Made by a program: the position numbers and the translations under genes. The notes under the pieces were generated by a model. That model did not search any database and was not told the origin of the DNA. It saw only the letters and a program-made list of their open reading frames with translations. A stretch of DNA of 64,000 bases, from NCBI GenBank assembly GCA_965248735.1, contig OZ252146.1, positions 1,488,001 to 1,552,000 of the forward strand. The letters are read 5' to 3'. Source of the stretch: Aldehydirespirator sp965248735 (lineage in GTDB: Bacteria; Actinomycetota; Acidimicrobiia; Acidimicrobiales; Aldehydirespiratoraceae). Shown here piece after piece: positions 54,281-61,826 of the stretch; the first letter of the stretch is position 1; every line of letters begins with the position of its first letter.

Positions 54281-55564
54281 TCAGAGTTGCCAGAGGCAGG
54301 ACAAGGGGAGGGCGAGGATACGGTCGGAGAGGGTTACGGCGTGTTGGCCGGTGTAGAGGACTAGGCCGACCTCGAAGCGGTCGCCGATCAGGTCTCGGAG
54401 CCATACCAGGTACTTGGCGTCGGATGGGCGGGCGGTGGCGCCTGCCTTCACTTCGACGGCGATGAGGCAGCCGTCGGGGCGCTCGATCAGCAGGTCGATC
54501 TCGCGACCTCGCGTGTCGCGGTAGTGGTGGAAGTGCAGCTCCGGCGCCAGCGCCGACGCTTGGCGGCGCAACTCGTTGACGACGAAGGTCTCGTGCAGCG
54601 GGCCGCGGCCGGCTGCCAGCGGGTCGCTCAGCGACTCGGCGGCCAAGCCGAGCATCGCGGCTGCCAGGCCGGTGTCGTTGACGTGCACTTTCGGCCGGCG
54701 CTTGGCGCGCGTCGTAGCCGCGGTGGCCCAGCCGGGAAGCATTGAGACCAGATGGGTCATCTCGAGGTACGAAAGGTAGTCGGCCGTGGTGTTGACGCTG
54801 CCGAAGCCCAAGTCTCGGTGGAGGTCCTGCACCACCAACTCGCCAGCGGTGCGCGCCGCGACGGCGCGCAGGAGTCGAGGCAGCTCGCTGGAGCGCCTCG
54901 CGCCGGTCAGTTCGACGATGTCGCGCGACACGATGGTGCGGACGTACCCGCCGAACCACAGTTGGCGGTCGGCGTCGCTCAACCCGATGGCCTCCGGGTA
55001 CCCGCCCCGGCAGATGCGCTCGGCGTACTCCGACCGCGTGATGCCCGGCGTCGGCGCGCCCAGCAGCAGTGAATGGTCGGGCGACGGGCCGCCCCTCCGA
55101 GCCGGGGCTGACAGCAGGCGGGCCAGTAGACCCTCGTCGGCCCCCTCGATCTCGACTTCGGAGAACGGCGCGAGGTCGAGGAACACTGCCCGGCCCGCCA
55201 GCGACTCGGAGAGCACCGGCACGGCGAGGAACCTCGTCGAGCCGGTCAGTAGGAAGGCGCCCGGCGTCGGGTCGGCATCCACGGCGAGCTTGACGGCGCG
55301 CACCAGGTCGTCGCCGCCGCGCTGCACTTCGTCGATCACGATGGGCCGGGCCCGGTCCGAGACGAATCCCAGCGGGTCGTCGAGCGCCGATGCCAGCAGG
55401 GTTGGATCGTCGAGGCCCAGGAATGTTCCGCCGCCGACGACTCGGCGGGCCAGCGTCGTCTTGCCCGACTGCCGCGGCCCCTGCAGCACGACGACGCGGA
55501 ACACGCCGAGCATGCGCCTCAGCACCGGCTCGACCTCTCGGCGAACAGGCTCGGTCTCTCTCAT
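54281..55564 (-). CDS. AAA-family ATPase with DUF4143 domain
   Basis: A 427-residue protein. Walker A is GPRQSGKTT near residue 30, Walker B IVIDEVQ, sensor LLTGSTR; the C-terminal DUF4143 part ends in a nuclease-like region (GREIDLLIERPDGCLIAVEVKAG) resembling the PD-(D/E)xK fold. This family is widespread and of unclear function. It is preceded by an iteron-like 23-bp repeat array that may control it. Confidence 0.87.
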   Translation of the reverse strand: MRETEPVRREVEPVLRRMLGVFRVVVLQGPRQSGKTTLARRVVGGGTFLGLDDPTLLASALDDPLGFVSDRARPIVIDEVQRGGDDLVRAVKLAVDADPTPGAFLLTGSTRFLAVPVLSESLAGRAVFLDLAPFSEVEIEGADEGLLARLLSAPARRGGPSPDHSLLLGAPTPGITRSEYAERICRGGYPEAIGLSDADRQLWFGGYVRTIVSRDIVELTGARRSSELPRLLRAVAARTAGELVVQDLHRDLGFGSVNTTADYLSYLEMTHLVSMLPGWATAATTRAKRRPKVHVNDTGLAAAMLGLAAESLSDPLAAGRGPLHETFVVNELRRQASALAPELHFHHYRDTRGREIDLLIERPDGCLIAVEVKAGATARPSDAKYLVWLRDLIGDRFEVGLVLYTGQHAVTLSDRILALPLSCLWQL

Positions 55565-55594
55565 CGAAGCCTCTCGAAAGACTAGTCCAGACCG

Positions 55595-55693
55595 TCTACT
55601 GATATTTCTGACTGCATTCTACTGATAAGTCTACCGCCCTTCTACTGATGATATTGCCACAGTTCTACTGACAATTCTGGCACCGTCTTACTG
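55595..55693. repeat. 23-bp iteron array upstream of the DUF4143 gene
   Basis: TCTACTGAT-like motifs start at 55595, 55618, 55641 and 55664, exactly 23 bp apart, with a degenerate fifth at 55687 (cttactgtt). The 14 bp between motifs vary. The array starts 30 bp upstream of the DUF4143 start and is AT-richer than the surroundings. Confidence 0.75.
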
Positions 55694-55721
55694 TTGTCGA
55701 GGCGCACGCCCCATAGGACGT

Positions 55722-56066
55722 GTCCCGCGGGATGCGCTGCACGCGGGCACCGCCCCCGCTTTGGCCGAGGCCGCCGCCCGCAGCCGGCCCGGCGGCACCA
55801 TGCTGCTGCTGGCCGCCTACTGGGAGGGCCTGGAACTGCCGTGCGCCGACGTGTTCATGAAGGAGCTCACGGTGGTCCCCTCGTCGATGTACGGGCGCTC
55901 CGGCGCGGTGCGCGACGTGGAGGCCGCCGCCGCGGTGCTGGCCGCCGTGCCCGAACTGCCCGAGGCGGTGATCACCCATCGCTTCCCCCTCGACGCCGCC
56001 GAGGAGGCCTTCGCCACCGCGGCCGACCGGGCTGCCGGTGCCATCAAAGTCGTCTTGGAGCCCTAA
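55722..56066 (+). pseudogene. C-terminal remnant of a zinc-type alcohol dehydrogenase (MDR family)
   Basis: A frame coding about 110 residues: ALAEAAARSRPGGTMLLLAAYWEGLELP...KELTVVPSSMYGRSGAVRDVEAAAAVLA...ITHRFPLDAAEEAFATAADRAAGAIKVVLEP. This is the end of a medium-chain dehydrogenase. The catalytic domain and most of the Rossmann fold are missing; the break lies near the iteron array. Confidence 0.65.
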
Positions 56067-56121
56067 CCCGCCCCGACGTGCTCCCGGAGCGGTGCCGCGC
56101 GCTTGGTCGCGGGCCGCTGCC

Positions 56122-56520
56122 TCATTCGAAGATGACTCGCTCGCGGATCCATGCCGCGAGAGCCTGTTCGTCTATCTCCCCCGCGGCGACTGCAAGCATT
56201 GTGCACTCTGCATCGTCGATGTCGGGCGGATCGGGATCCCAGCGGCCACCGTTGAGGTCGATGAACATCACGAGAGAACTCCACGATGCACGTTTGTTGC
56301 CGTCGGGCAGCGGATGGTTGCGAGCGAGCCGCCAGCACAGCACAGCTGCCTTGTCGACGATGTCGGGATAGAAGTCCTCGCCTCCGAAGCCTGCCATCGG
56401 AGCGTGAAGCGCAGAGTCCGCTAGTTCGATGCGGCGGGATCCCGAGAGCACCTCCGCGGAGATGCCGGTGACCTGCTCGGCAAGCCAGAGATATTCCGCG
56501 AGGCTCAGGTATCTCGTCAC
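56122..56520 (-). CDS. doc: Doc-type Fic-fold toxin
   Basis: A 132-residue protein with the Doc motif HPLPDGNKR (Doc uses HxFxDGNKR; Leu replaces Phe) and the Doc-like layout (YLSLAEYLWLAEQVTG, KAAVLCWRLARNHPLPDGNKRAS). Doc kinases phosphorylate EF-Tu. It overlaps the small antitoxin gene by 4 bp, the usual antitoxin-first operon. Confidence 0.85.
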   Translation of the reverse strand: MTRYLSLAEYLWLAEQVTGISAEVLSGSRRIELADSALHAPMAGFGGEDFYPDIVDKAAVLCWRLARNHPLPDGNKRASWSSLVMFIDLNGGRWDPDPPDIDDAECTMLAVAAGEIDEQALAAWIRERVIFE

Positions 56521-56726
56521 CGGGCTAGGCGTTCGAGCAGCTCCTGGTCTCGTTGTAACAGCCGCTTCGCTCGGGACGTGAAGTCCTCATCGGCCCTGAC
56601 GCGGTCGATCTCGGCACGCAGCGAGTCGATGACGAACTGGTTCATGCTCGAACCTCGCACGCGGGCCACCGTCTCGGCCTCCTGCGCCAAGTCCTCTGGC
56701 AGTCGTACGGTGGTCTGTTTGGTCAT
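56517..56726 (-). CDS. Ribbon-helix-helix antitoxin paired with the Doc toxin
   Basis: A 69-residue protein. N-terminal RHH motif (TKQTTVRLPEDLAQEAETVARVRGSSMNQFVIDSLRAEI) for DNA binding and a charged C-terminal helix that probably covers the toxin. Doc toxins usually pair with Phd; an RHH partner is less common. Confidence 0.82.
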   Translation of the reverse strand: MTKQTTVRLPEDLAQEAETVARVRGSSMNQFVIDSLRAEIDRVRADEDFTSRAKRLLQRDQELLERLAR

Positions 56727-56782
56727 GACATCACGATATCAAGACATCGAATCAAAACGCTACCGGGTGGGGCGGCCGCCTA

Positions 56783-57589
56783 CTAGACGCCCATCAGCGC
56801 CGCGTCCTCGATGAGGGACCGCGACCGCTCCGCCGCCCGGCGCTGGTTGTCCAGAGCGTCCAGGATGCCCTCGCGCTGCATCCGCACGAAGGCCGGCATC
56901 CCGGCCGCCGCCTTGCGGGCCACGCTTCGGCGGCAGCCGGCGATGACCTCGACCACCATGTCCGCCAGTTGGTGGGCTTCGGAGGAATGCAGCCGGTAAC
57001 CGCCGACCAGCGCCGCGATGCGGGCCGACCGGTCGGGCGGCTGCCGCCACTCCCGCAGCCAGGGATCGTCGTCATCGCAGACGGGACCGAACTCCCAGAC
57101 GGCATGCCCGAGATCCCACAGCGGCGTGCTCACCCAGATGCCGTCCCAGTCGATGAACGCCACGGCGCGCCCGTCCCTGAAGACGGTGTAGCGGGGCGCG
57201 ATGTCGCCGTGGCACACGATGGTTCCAGCGGCGACCGCCTGCGGGCCCTCCTCGTAGCCGGCCTCAGCCGCGAAGCCCGCCACGCAGTCGTGGTAGGACC
57301 GCAGCAACTGGCCCACCGATTCCAGCGCACCCGGATCGAGCCTCCATCCCTCGGTGTCGGTGGGGACCCATCCATCGATCCAGGTCAGCACGATCGTGTC
57401 GCCGAGCTCTGTGTCCACAACGCGCGGGGCGCCCTCGAAGCCGACCCGCTCGAGATGCACGAGCAGATGCCTCATCGACTCCGTGCTGTCGTTGACCGGG
57501 CGCCGCACCGTGTCACCGACCCTGACGAGTTCGGACACACGCCCAGTGATCGGCTGCCCCTCGGCGGTGCGGTTCTCGTCGCCCGTCAC
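56783..57589 (-). CDS. Aminoglycoside phosphotransferase-like (APH) protein with altered catalytic loop
   Basis: A 268-residue APH/choline kinase-fold protein (LVHLERVGFEGAPRVVD, IVLTWIDGW). The catalytic loop reads HGDIAPRYTVF; the usual form is HGDxxxxN, so Tyr occupies the metal-binding Asn position. The second metal motif IDWD is intact. It may be a pseudokinase or a divergent kinase. GTG 57589 is the chosen start. Confidence 0.75.
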   Translation of the reverse strand: MTGDENRTAEGQPITGRVSELVRVGDTVRRPVNDSTESMRHLLVHLERVGFEGAPRVVDTELGDTIVLTWIDGWVPTDTEGWRLDPGALESVGQLLRSYHDCVAGFAAEAGYEEGPQAVAAGTIVCHGDIAPRYTVFRDGRAVAFIDWDGIWVSTPLWDLGHAVWEFGPVCDDDDPWLREWRQPPDRSARIAALVGGYRLHSSEAHQLADMVVEVIAGCRRSVARKAAAGMPAFVRMQREGILDALDNQRRAAERSRSLIEDAALMGV

Positions 57590-57791
57590 GCCTCGAGGGC
57601 AACGACGGCGAGAGCGCGGTCTTCGGCCGCCTTGTCCGGTGGCCCGCGACGCGCCCGCGAGCTGACGGCAACGCTGCATCAACTCCTCACTGGTGCACCG
57701 AGAGTCCTCGCCCTAGAACCTGACATATAATTGATTTGAACATTATGAAAATGCTTGACAAATATCACACTGGTATGAGATACATGTCAGC

Positions 57792-58211
57792 ATGTTGATC
57801 GAAGCCGCGAGACGGGTTGAGGCCGCCGCCAAGGAGATGCTGGCGCTGGTGAACGAGGGCTCCGTCTCGTGCGCGGAGATGCGCGAGGCGCTGGCGGTGT
57901 CCAAGGCGATCACGGTCGTGAACTCTGCGTTCCAGACCGGCGCGGCGGCGAGCATCGCAGTGCGTGAGAGCCACGGCGACGGCGGCGCCGAGGTTCTCGC
58001 CGGTGTCGCGGGCCTGTCACGGCGCGACGCGCACAGCCAGGTCAAGGCGGCCCGGATCGTCGAGTCGGCGCCCTCGGTGCGCGACGCGGTGGAGTCGGGT
58101 CGGGTTTCGCTGGCCAACGCCAGGCGACTGGCCGAGGCTGTCGACAAGACAACGCCAGATCGAAACGCAACGGGCTCCCAACGGAGCCATAGCCCAACGA
58201 CACATGAGTAG
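57792..58211 (+). pseudogene. DUF222-type protein, truncated
   Basis: 139 codons resemble the N-terminal part of actinobacterial DUF222/HNH endonuclease proteins (LIEAARRVEAAAKEMLAL, GLSRRDAHSQVKAARIVESAPSVRDAVESGRVSLANARRLAEAV). The rest of the protein, including the HNH domain, is absent and the frame ends in unrelated residues just before the mazEF-like pair. Confidence 0.6.
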
Positions 58212-58242
58212 TACCCAGTCATACCCAACTAGTCTTGTGCGC

Positions 58243-58476
58243 GTGAAAGTCGCAGTCTCCATTCCTGACGCAGTGTTCGAGGCCGCTGAGGAGTTGGCGG
58301 CACGCCGACAGTGTTCGCGGTCAAGCCTGTACGCGCTGGCCTTGGAGCGACTGCTGGCCGAGGCGGACAGTGACGACGTAACGGCCCGCCTCGACGCTGT
58401 GTACGCAGAGGAGCCTTCCGGGCTCAATCCTGCGTTGCGGGAAGCGCAGGCTCAGGCGCTGGTTGAACACTGGTGA
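58243..58476 (+). CDS. RHH antitoxin (MazE-like) of a MazF module
   Basis: A 77-residue protein: MKVAVSIPDAVFEAAEELAARRQCSRSSLYALALERLLAE is a ribbon-helix-helix domain; the acidic tail fits a toxin-binding region. The start could be GTG 58243 or ATG 58204. It overlaps the toxin gene by 4 bp. Confidence 0.82.
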   Translation: MKVAVSIPDAVFEAAEELAARRQCSRSSLYALALERLLAEADSDDVTARLDAVYAEEPSGLNPALREAQAQALVEHW

Positions 58477-58826
58477 TCCGCCGCGGCGACATCCGTTGGG
58501 CGAACCTTCGCGAGCCGGCCGGATCAGAGCCCGGCCATAGGCGGCCGGTCGTGGTGGTGTCCAGCGACCGCTTCAACCGGAGCAGGATCCAGACGGTGCT
58601 CGCCGTCGCGGTCACCTCCAACCTCCGCCTCGCCGGCGCGCCCGGCAACGTCGAGTTGGCGGCGGCGGCATCGGGACTCGACCGGGACTCTGTGATTAAT
58701 GTCTCGCAGATCGTCACGATCGACAAGTCTGCGCTGTCCGACTGGGCCGGCAGAGTCGATCCCGCAACGATGCGGCGGATCGAGGCCGGGATGGCTCTCG
58801 CCCTCGACTTGCCCGCCACGGCCTGA
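58473..58826 (+). CDS. mazF: MazF/PemK-family mRNA interferase
   Basis: A 117-residue protein. RRGDIRWANLREPAGSEPGHRRPVVVVSSDRFN is the MazF start, with the catalytic-loop region, then TVLAVAVTSNLRLAGAPGNVEL and DSVINVSQIVTIDKSAL. Such toxins cut mRNA at short motifs; the antitoxin gene is directly upstream. Confidence 0.92.
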   Translation: MIRRGDIRWANLREPAGSEPGHRRPVVVVSSDRFNRSRIQTVLAVAVTSNLRLAGAPGNVELAAAASGLDRDSVINVSQIVTIDKSALSDWAGRVDPATMRRIEAGMALALDLPATA

Positions 58827-58866
58827 CATCGCCGTAGGGCGCCGGCAGAGACCCTCTTACTCGGCG

Positions 58867-60042
58867 CTAGTGGTCGCCATCGGCGATTGGCGGTAGGAAG
58901 GCCCTGATGCGGGAGTGGTTGGCCATCCATCTGTAGCCGCGTCTGCGAACGAGACCGGCGTCGCGCAGCCGGTTGAGGTCGCGGCTCAATGTCCGAGGGC
59001 CCCTAGTTGCGTACATTTCTGCCAGTTCGATCGTGAGCCTCGGCAGTTCGTCCTTCGGCACCGCTCGCTCTCGGGGCATGGCAAGCACCAGTGCGCGCTG
59101 TCGATCGCGCGTCGGACTTGATGGATACAGACTCATCACGCTATGGACGTAATTGATCCAGGTCACTTCGAGGTGCACCTCGCGAACCTGTCCGATCTGG
59201 TCCCGAATGCCGTCCAGGAAGCCCTGTGTCGCATAGGTCACGAAACTGTCGGTGCTGCCGGTACTGCTCGCCTTTGCCAGTTCGCGGTAGTACTGGTCGC
59301 GGGTCAGGTTGTAGTGGTTTGACAACAGATGAGTGGCCGGAAGGGGCGCCATGCCGCTACGAGCCAGGATCAAGAACTCCAGCAGCCTCGCCGTGCGGCC
59401 ATTGCCGTCGCCGAAGGGATGCAGCCAGGCAATGTAGAGGTGGGCGTAGACCGCGCAGGCCATGGCCAGCGCGAACCCGATCTCGGGGTCATCCGACCTG
59501 AACACGTCGCTCTCCAGCCACTCGGCAAGGCGTTCGACTAGGTACTCGCAGTCCTCGGCGGGCGCGCCCCGGTAATTGGCGACCACGACTTCGTGGCTGC
59601 GAACCCTGCCCGGCACAGCGTCGGGCTCGTGTTCGGTGCCCTCGAGCAGCCGTCGATTGAACTCGCAGATCAGATCCTTGGTGATCGCAGTCGAGCCGCC
59701 CTTCATCGCTTGGTCTGCGATTTCCTTGAGCGCGTCGAGCACGTTGCGAACCTCGCGCTCCTGGTAGGCCCGAGACGGAGGAGCGCCGTACGTGCCGTCG
59801 TGGATCCCGGCCACCTGCTCCTCGGTGAGGGTGTTGCCCTCGATGGCCGTGGTCGCCTGGGCTCCCTTGACCAAGGCAAGCTGGTACAGCCGGTCGGCCA
59901 CGTCGGGCCGCAGAGGGGCTCCGGCCAGGTGCTCGCACTTCGAGCGTGCCTCGCCCAGCAGCATCCAAGTCTTTGGCCCAAGGTTGTTGATGTCGGTGGC
60001 CTCGAAAGTGATCCACGGATGGGATTCGAGGTAGCGTCGCAT
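58867..60042 (-). CDS. fic: Fic-family AMPylase with N-terminal inhibitory helix and C-terminal winged helix
   Basis: A 391-residue class II Fic protein. The inhibitory motif TTAIEGN is near residue 65, the catalytic motif HPFGDGNGRTARL near 215. The last 80 residues look like a winged helix (LTIELAEMYATRGPRTLSRDLNRLRDAGLVRRRGY), suggesting DNA binding. The target is unknown. No cognate antitoxin gene is needed since inhibition is in cis. Confidence 0.9.
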   Translation of the reverse strand: MRRYLESHPWITFEATDINNLGPKTWMLLGEARSKCEHLAGAPLRPDVADRLYQLALVKGAQATTAIEGNTLTEEQVAGIHDGTYGAPPSRAYQEREVRNVLDALKEIADQAMKGGSTAITKDLICEFNRRLLEGTEHEPDAVPGRVRSHEVVVANYRGAPAEDCEYLVERLAEWLESDVFRSDDPEIGFALAMACAVYAHLYIAWLHPFGDGNGRTARLLEFLILARSGMAPLPATHLLSNHYNLTRDQYYRELAKASSTGSTDSFVTYATQGFLDGIRDQIGQVREVHLEVTWINYVHSVMSLYPSSPTRDRQRALVLAMPRERAVPKDELPRLTIELAEMYATRGPRTLSRDLNRLRDAGLVRRRGYRWMANHSRIRAFLPPIADGDH

Positions 60043-60136
60043 GGGCTCATGCTACTAATAGGGGTTTATTTTGTCCACCTTATTGTCCACGACTATGTCC
60101 AGGCCATGTGCGCGGGTGGACCGTCGTCGTCGTGTC

Positions 60137-61723
60137 CTAGGCGCTGCCCCAGGCGCCTCCTCCAGGTGTCAGGACCCGCAGGCGGTCGCCGGCTTGCACA
60201 TCGAGGGTGACCTTGCCGGGCAGCAGCTCCCGATCGCCTGACCGGCGGATCAGCCAGTCCTCGCCCCTTGCCCCCGGGCCGCCGCCTTGCAAACCCCAAG
60301 GCTGGGTGACTCGGCGCTCGCCCATCAGGGTCACGGTGGCGTCGGAGAGGAACTCCATCTCCCGCACGATGCCCTGGCCCCCCGGGAAGCGGCCCTCACC
60401 GCCGCTGCCGGAGCGCAGGCCGTAGGCGGTGATGCGCAGCGGATAGTGACGGGTGAGGCTCTCGATGGGAGTGTTCTTGGTGTTGGTCATGCCGGTGTGG
60501 ATCCCCGACTGGCCGGCCCGGCCTGGCCGGCCGCCCTGACCGCCGCCCACGGTCTCGTAATAGGCGAAGGAGTCGGATCCGGCCAGCACGTTGTTCATCG
60601 TCCCCTGCGACGCGGCCGGCACCATGGCGGGTGCGGCCACCGCCAGGGCTCCCAGCAGGGCGTCAGCGATGCGCTGGGAGGTCTCCACGTTGCCGGCCGC
60701 CACCGCCGCGGGCGGCTCGGCGCTCACGATCGACCCCGCCGGCGCCGACATGGTGATCGGGCGGTAGCAGCCGCCGTTGGCGGGGATGCTCGGATCGGTG
60801 GCCACCCGCACCGCGTAGTACAGGCACGACACCGCCACCGCCTCCACCGAGTTGAAGTTGGCCTCCACCTGCGGCGCCGAACCCGCGAAGTCGGCGTGCA
60901 AGTCCGAGCCGTCGACGGTGACTCGCACCGTGATGTTGTGCAGCCGGCCCAGACCCTCCACATGGTCCTCGAAGTCGTAGTCACCGTCGGGCAGCTCGCT
61001 GATGGCGGCCCGCATCCGCCGCTCCCCGTAGTCGAGCAGCCCGGTGCAGATCACGGGGTAGCCAGCCGGGCCGTAGGCCTCGCACAACTCGACGAGTCTC
61101 CTGGCGCCGACCTCGTTGGCGCCGAGCTGCGCGGACAAATCCCCGAGGCGCTCGTCGGGGGTGCGGGTGGCCTCCAGGAACGGGTCGAGGAACTCCGGCA
61201 CCCACTGCCCGGCTCGGGCGGCCAGCGTCGGCGCCACGACATGGCCCTCCTGGTCCAGCCTGGTGGCGTGGGCCGGCATCGATCCGGGCGCGTCGCCGCC
61301 GACGTCGGAATGATGGGCCCGGTTGGCCACCCAGCCCACTAGGTCCCCCCGATAGGCGACGGGCCGCACGATGGTCAGGTCGTTGAGATGGGTGCCGCCG
61401 TGGTACGGGTCGTTGACCGCGTACTGGGCGTCGAGCTCAAGCACCTGGCCGAAGTCATCGATCACGGCCTGCACCGACGCCGGCATGGAGCCGAGGTGCA
61501 CCGGTATGTGCTCGGCCTGGGCCAGCAGCTCGCCGTCCGGCACGAACATCGCAGTCGAGAAGTCGGCCCGCTCCTTGATGTTGGGGGAGTAGCCCGTGCG
61601 GCGCAGCACGCCGCCCATCTCGTCGGCCGCGGCCGTGAATCGGTGCCGGGCAACCTCCAAGTCGATCGCGTTCAAGCTCACCGCGTCACCATCGCCGGAA
61701 TTGGCAGCGTTTTGCACGCACAT
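60137..61723 (-). CDS. hyuB: Hydantoinase B / oxoprolinase subunit (HyuB-like)
   Basis: A 528-residue protein of the hydantoinase B family: ERADFSTAMFVPDGELLAQAEHIPVHLGSMP, NDPYHGGTHLNDLTIVRPV, HHSDVGGDAPGSMP, GSGGEGRFPGGQGIVREMEFL. With HyuA it forms an ATP-dependent enzyme that opens cyclic amides (hydantoins, 5-oxoproline) or carboxylates ketones, depending on subfamily; the substrate is not readable. It lies 103 bp after hyuA on the same strand. Confidence 0.9.
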   Translation of the reverse strand: MCVQNAANSGDGDAVSLNAIDLEVARHRFTAAADEMGGVLRRTGYSPNIKERADFSTAMFVPDGELLAQAEHIPVHLGSMPASVQAVIDDFGQVLELDAQYAVNDPYHGGTHLNDLTIVRPVAYRGDLVGWVANRAHHSDVGGDAPGSMPAHATRLDQEGHVVAPTLAARAGQWVPEFLDPFLEATRTPDERLGDLSAQLGANEVGARRLVELCEAYGPAGYPVICTGLLDYGERRMRAAISELPDGDYDFEDHVEGLGRLHNITVRVTVDGSDLHADFAGSAPQVEANFNSVEAVAVSCLYYAVRVATDPSIPANGGCYRPITMSAPAGSIVSAEPPAAVAAGNVETSQRIADALLGALAVAAPAMVPAASQGTMNNVLAGSDSFAYYETVGGGQGGRPGRAGQSGIHTGMTNTKNTPIESLTRHYPLRITAYGLRSGSGGEGRFPGGQGIVREMEFLSDATVTLMGERRVTQPWGLQGGGPGARGEDWLIRRSGDRELLPGKVTLDVQAGDRLRVLTPGGGAWGSA

Positions 61724-61818
61724 CGCTCAAACTGCTGCCAGTTCTTGGACGGGTCATAGGCCGTGCCTGGAATTGGCAGCGATTGGCCCCCTATGGGGCG
61801 TCGTGGGCTGCCAATTCC
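61697..61818. repeat. Repeated GGAATTGGCAG in direct and inverted orientation
   Basis: GGAATTGGCAG at 61697-61707 and 61769-61779; its reverse complement CTGCCAATTCC at 61809-61818 and one base beyond. The last two form a perfect inverted repeat 29 bp apart in the hyuA-hyuB spacer, a possible operator or hairpin. Confidence 0.6.
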
Positions 61819-61826
61819 TGGGTTCA

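Noticed and set aside
55595..55693. CRISPR array
   Set aside because: Only about 9 bp are conserved per 23-bp period; too short for repeats and spacers.
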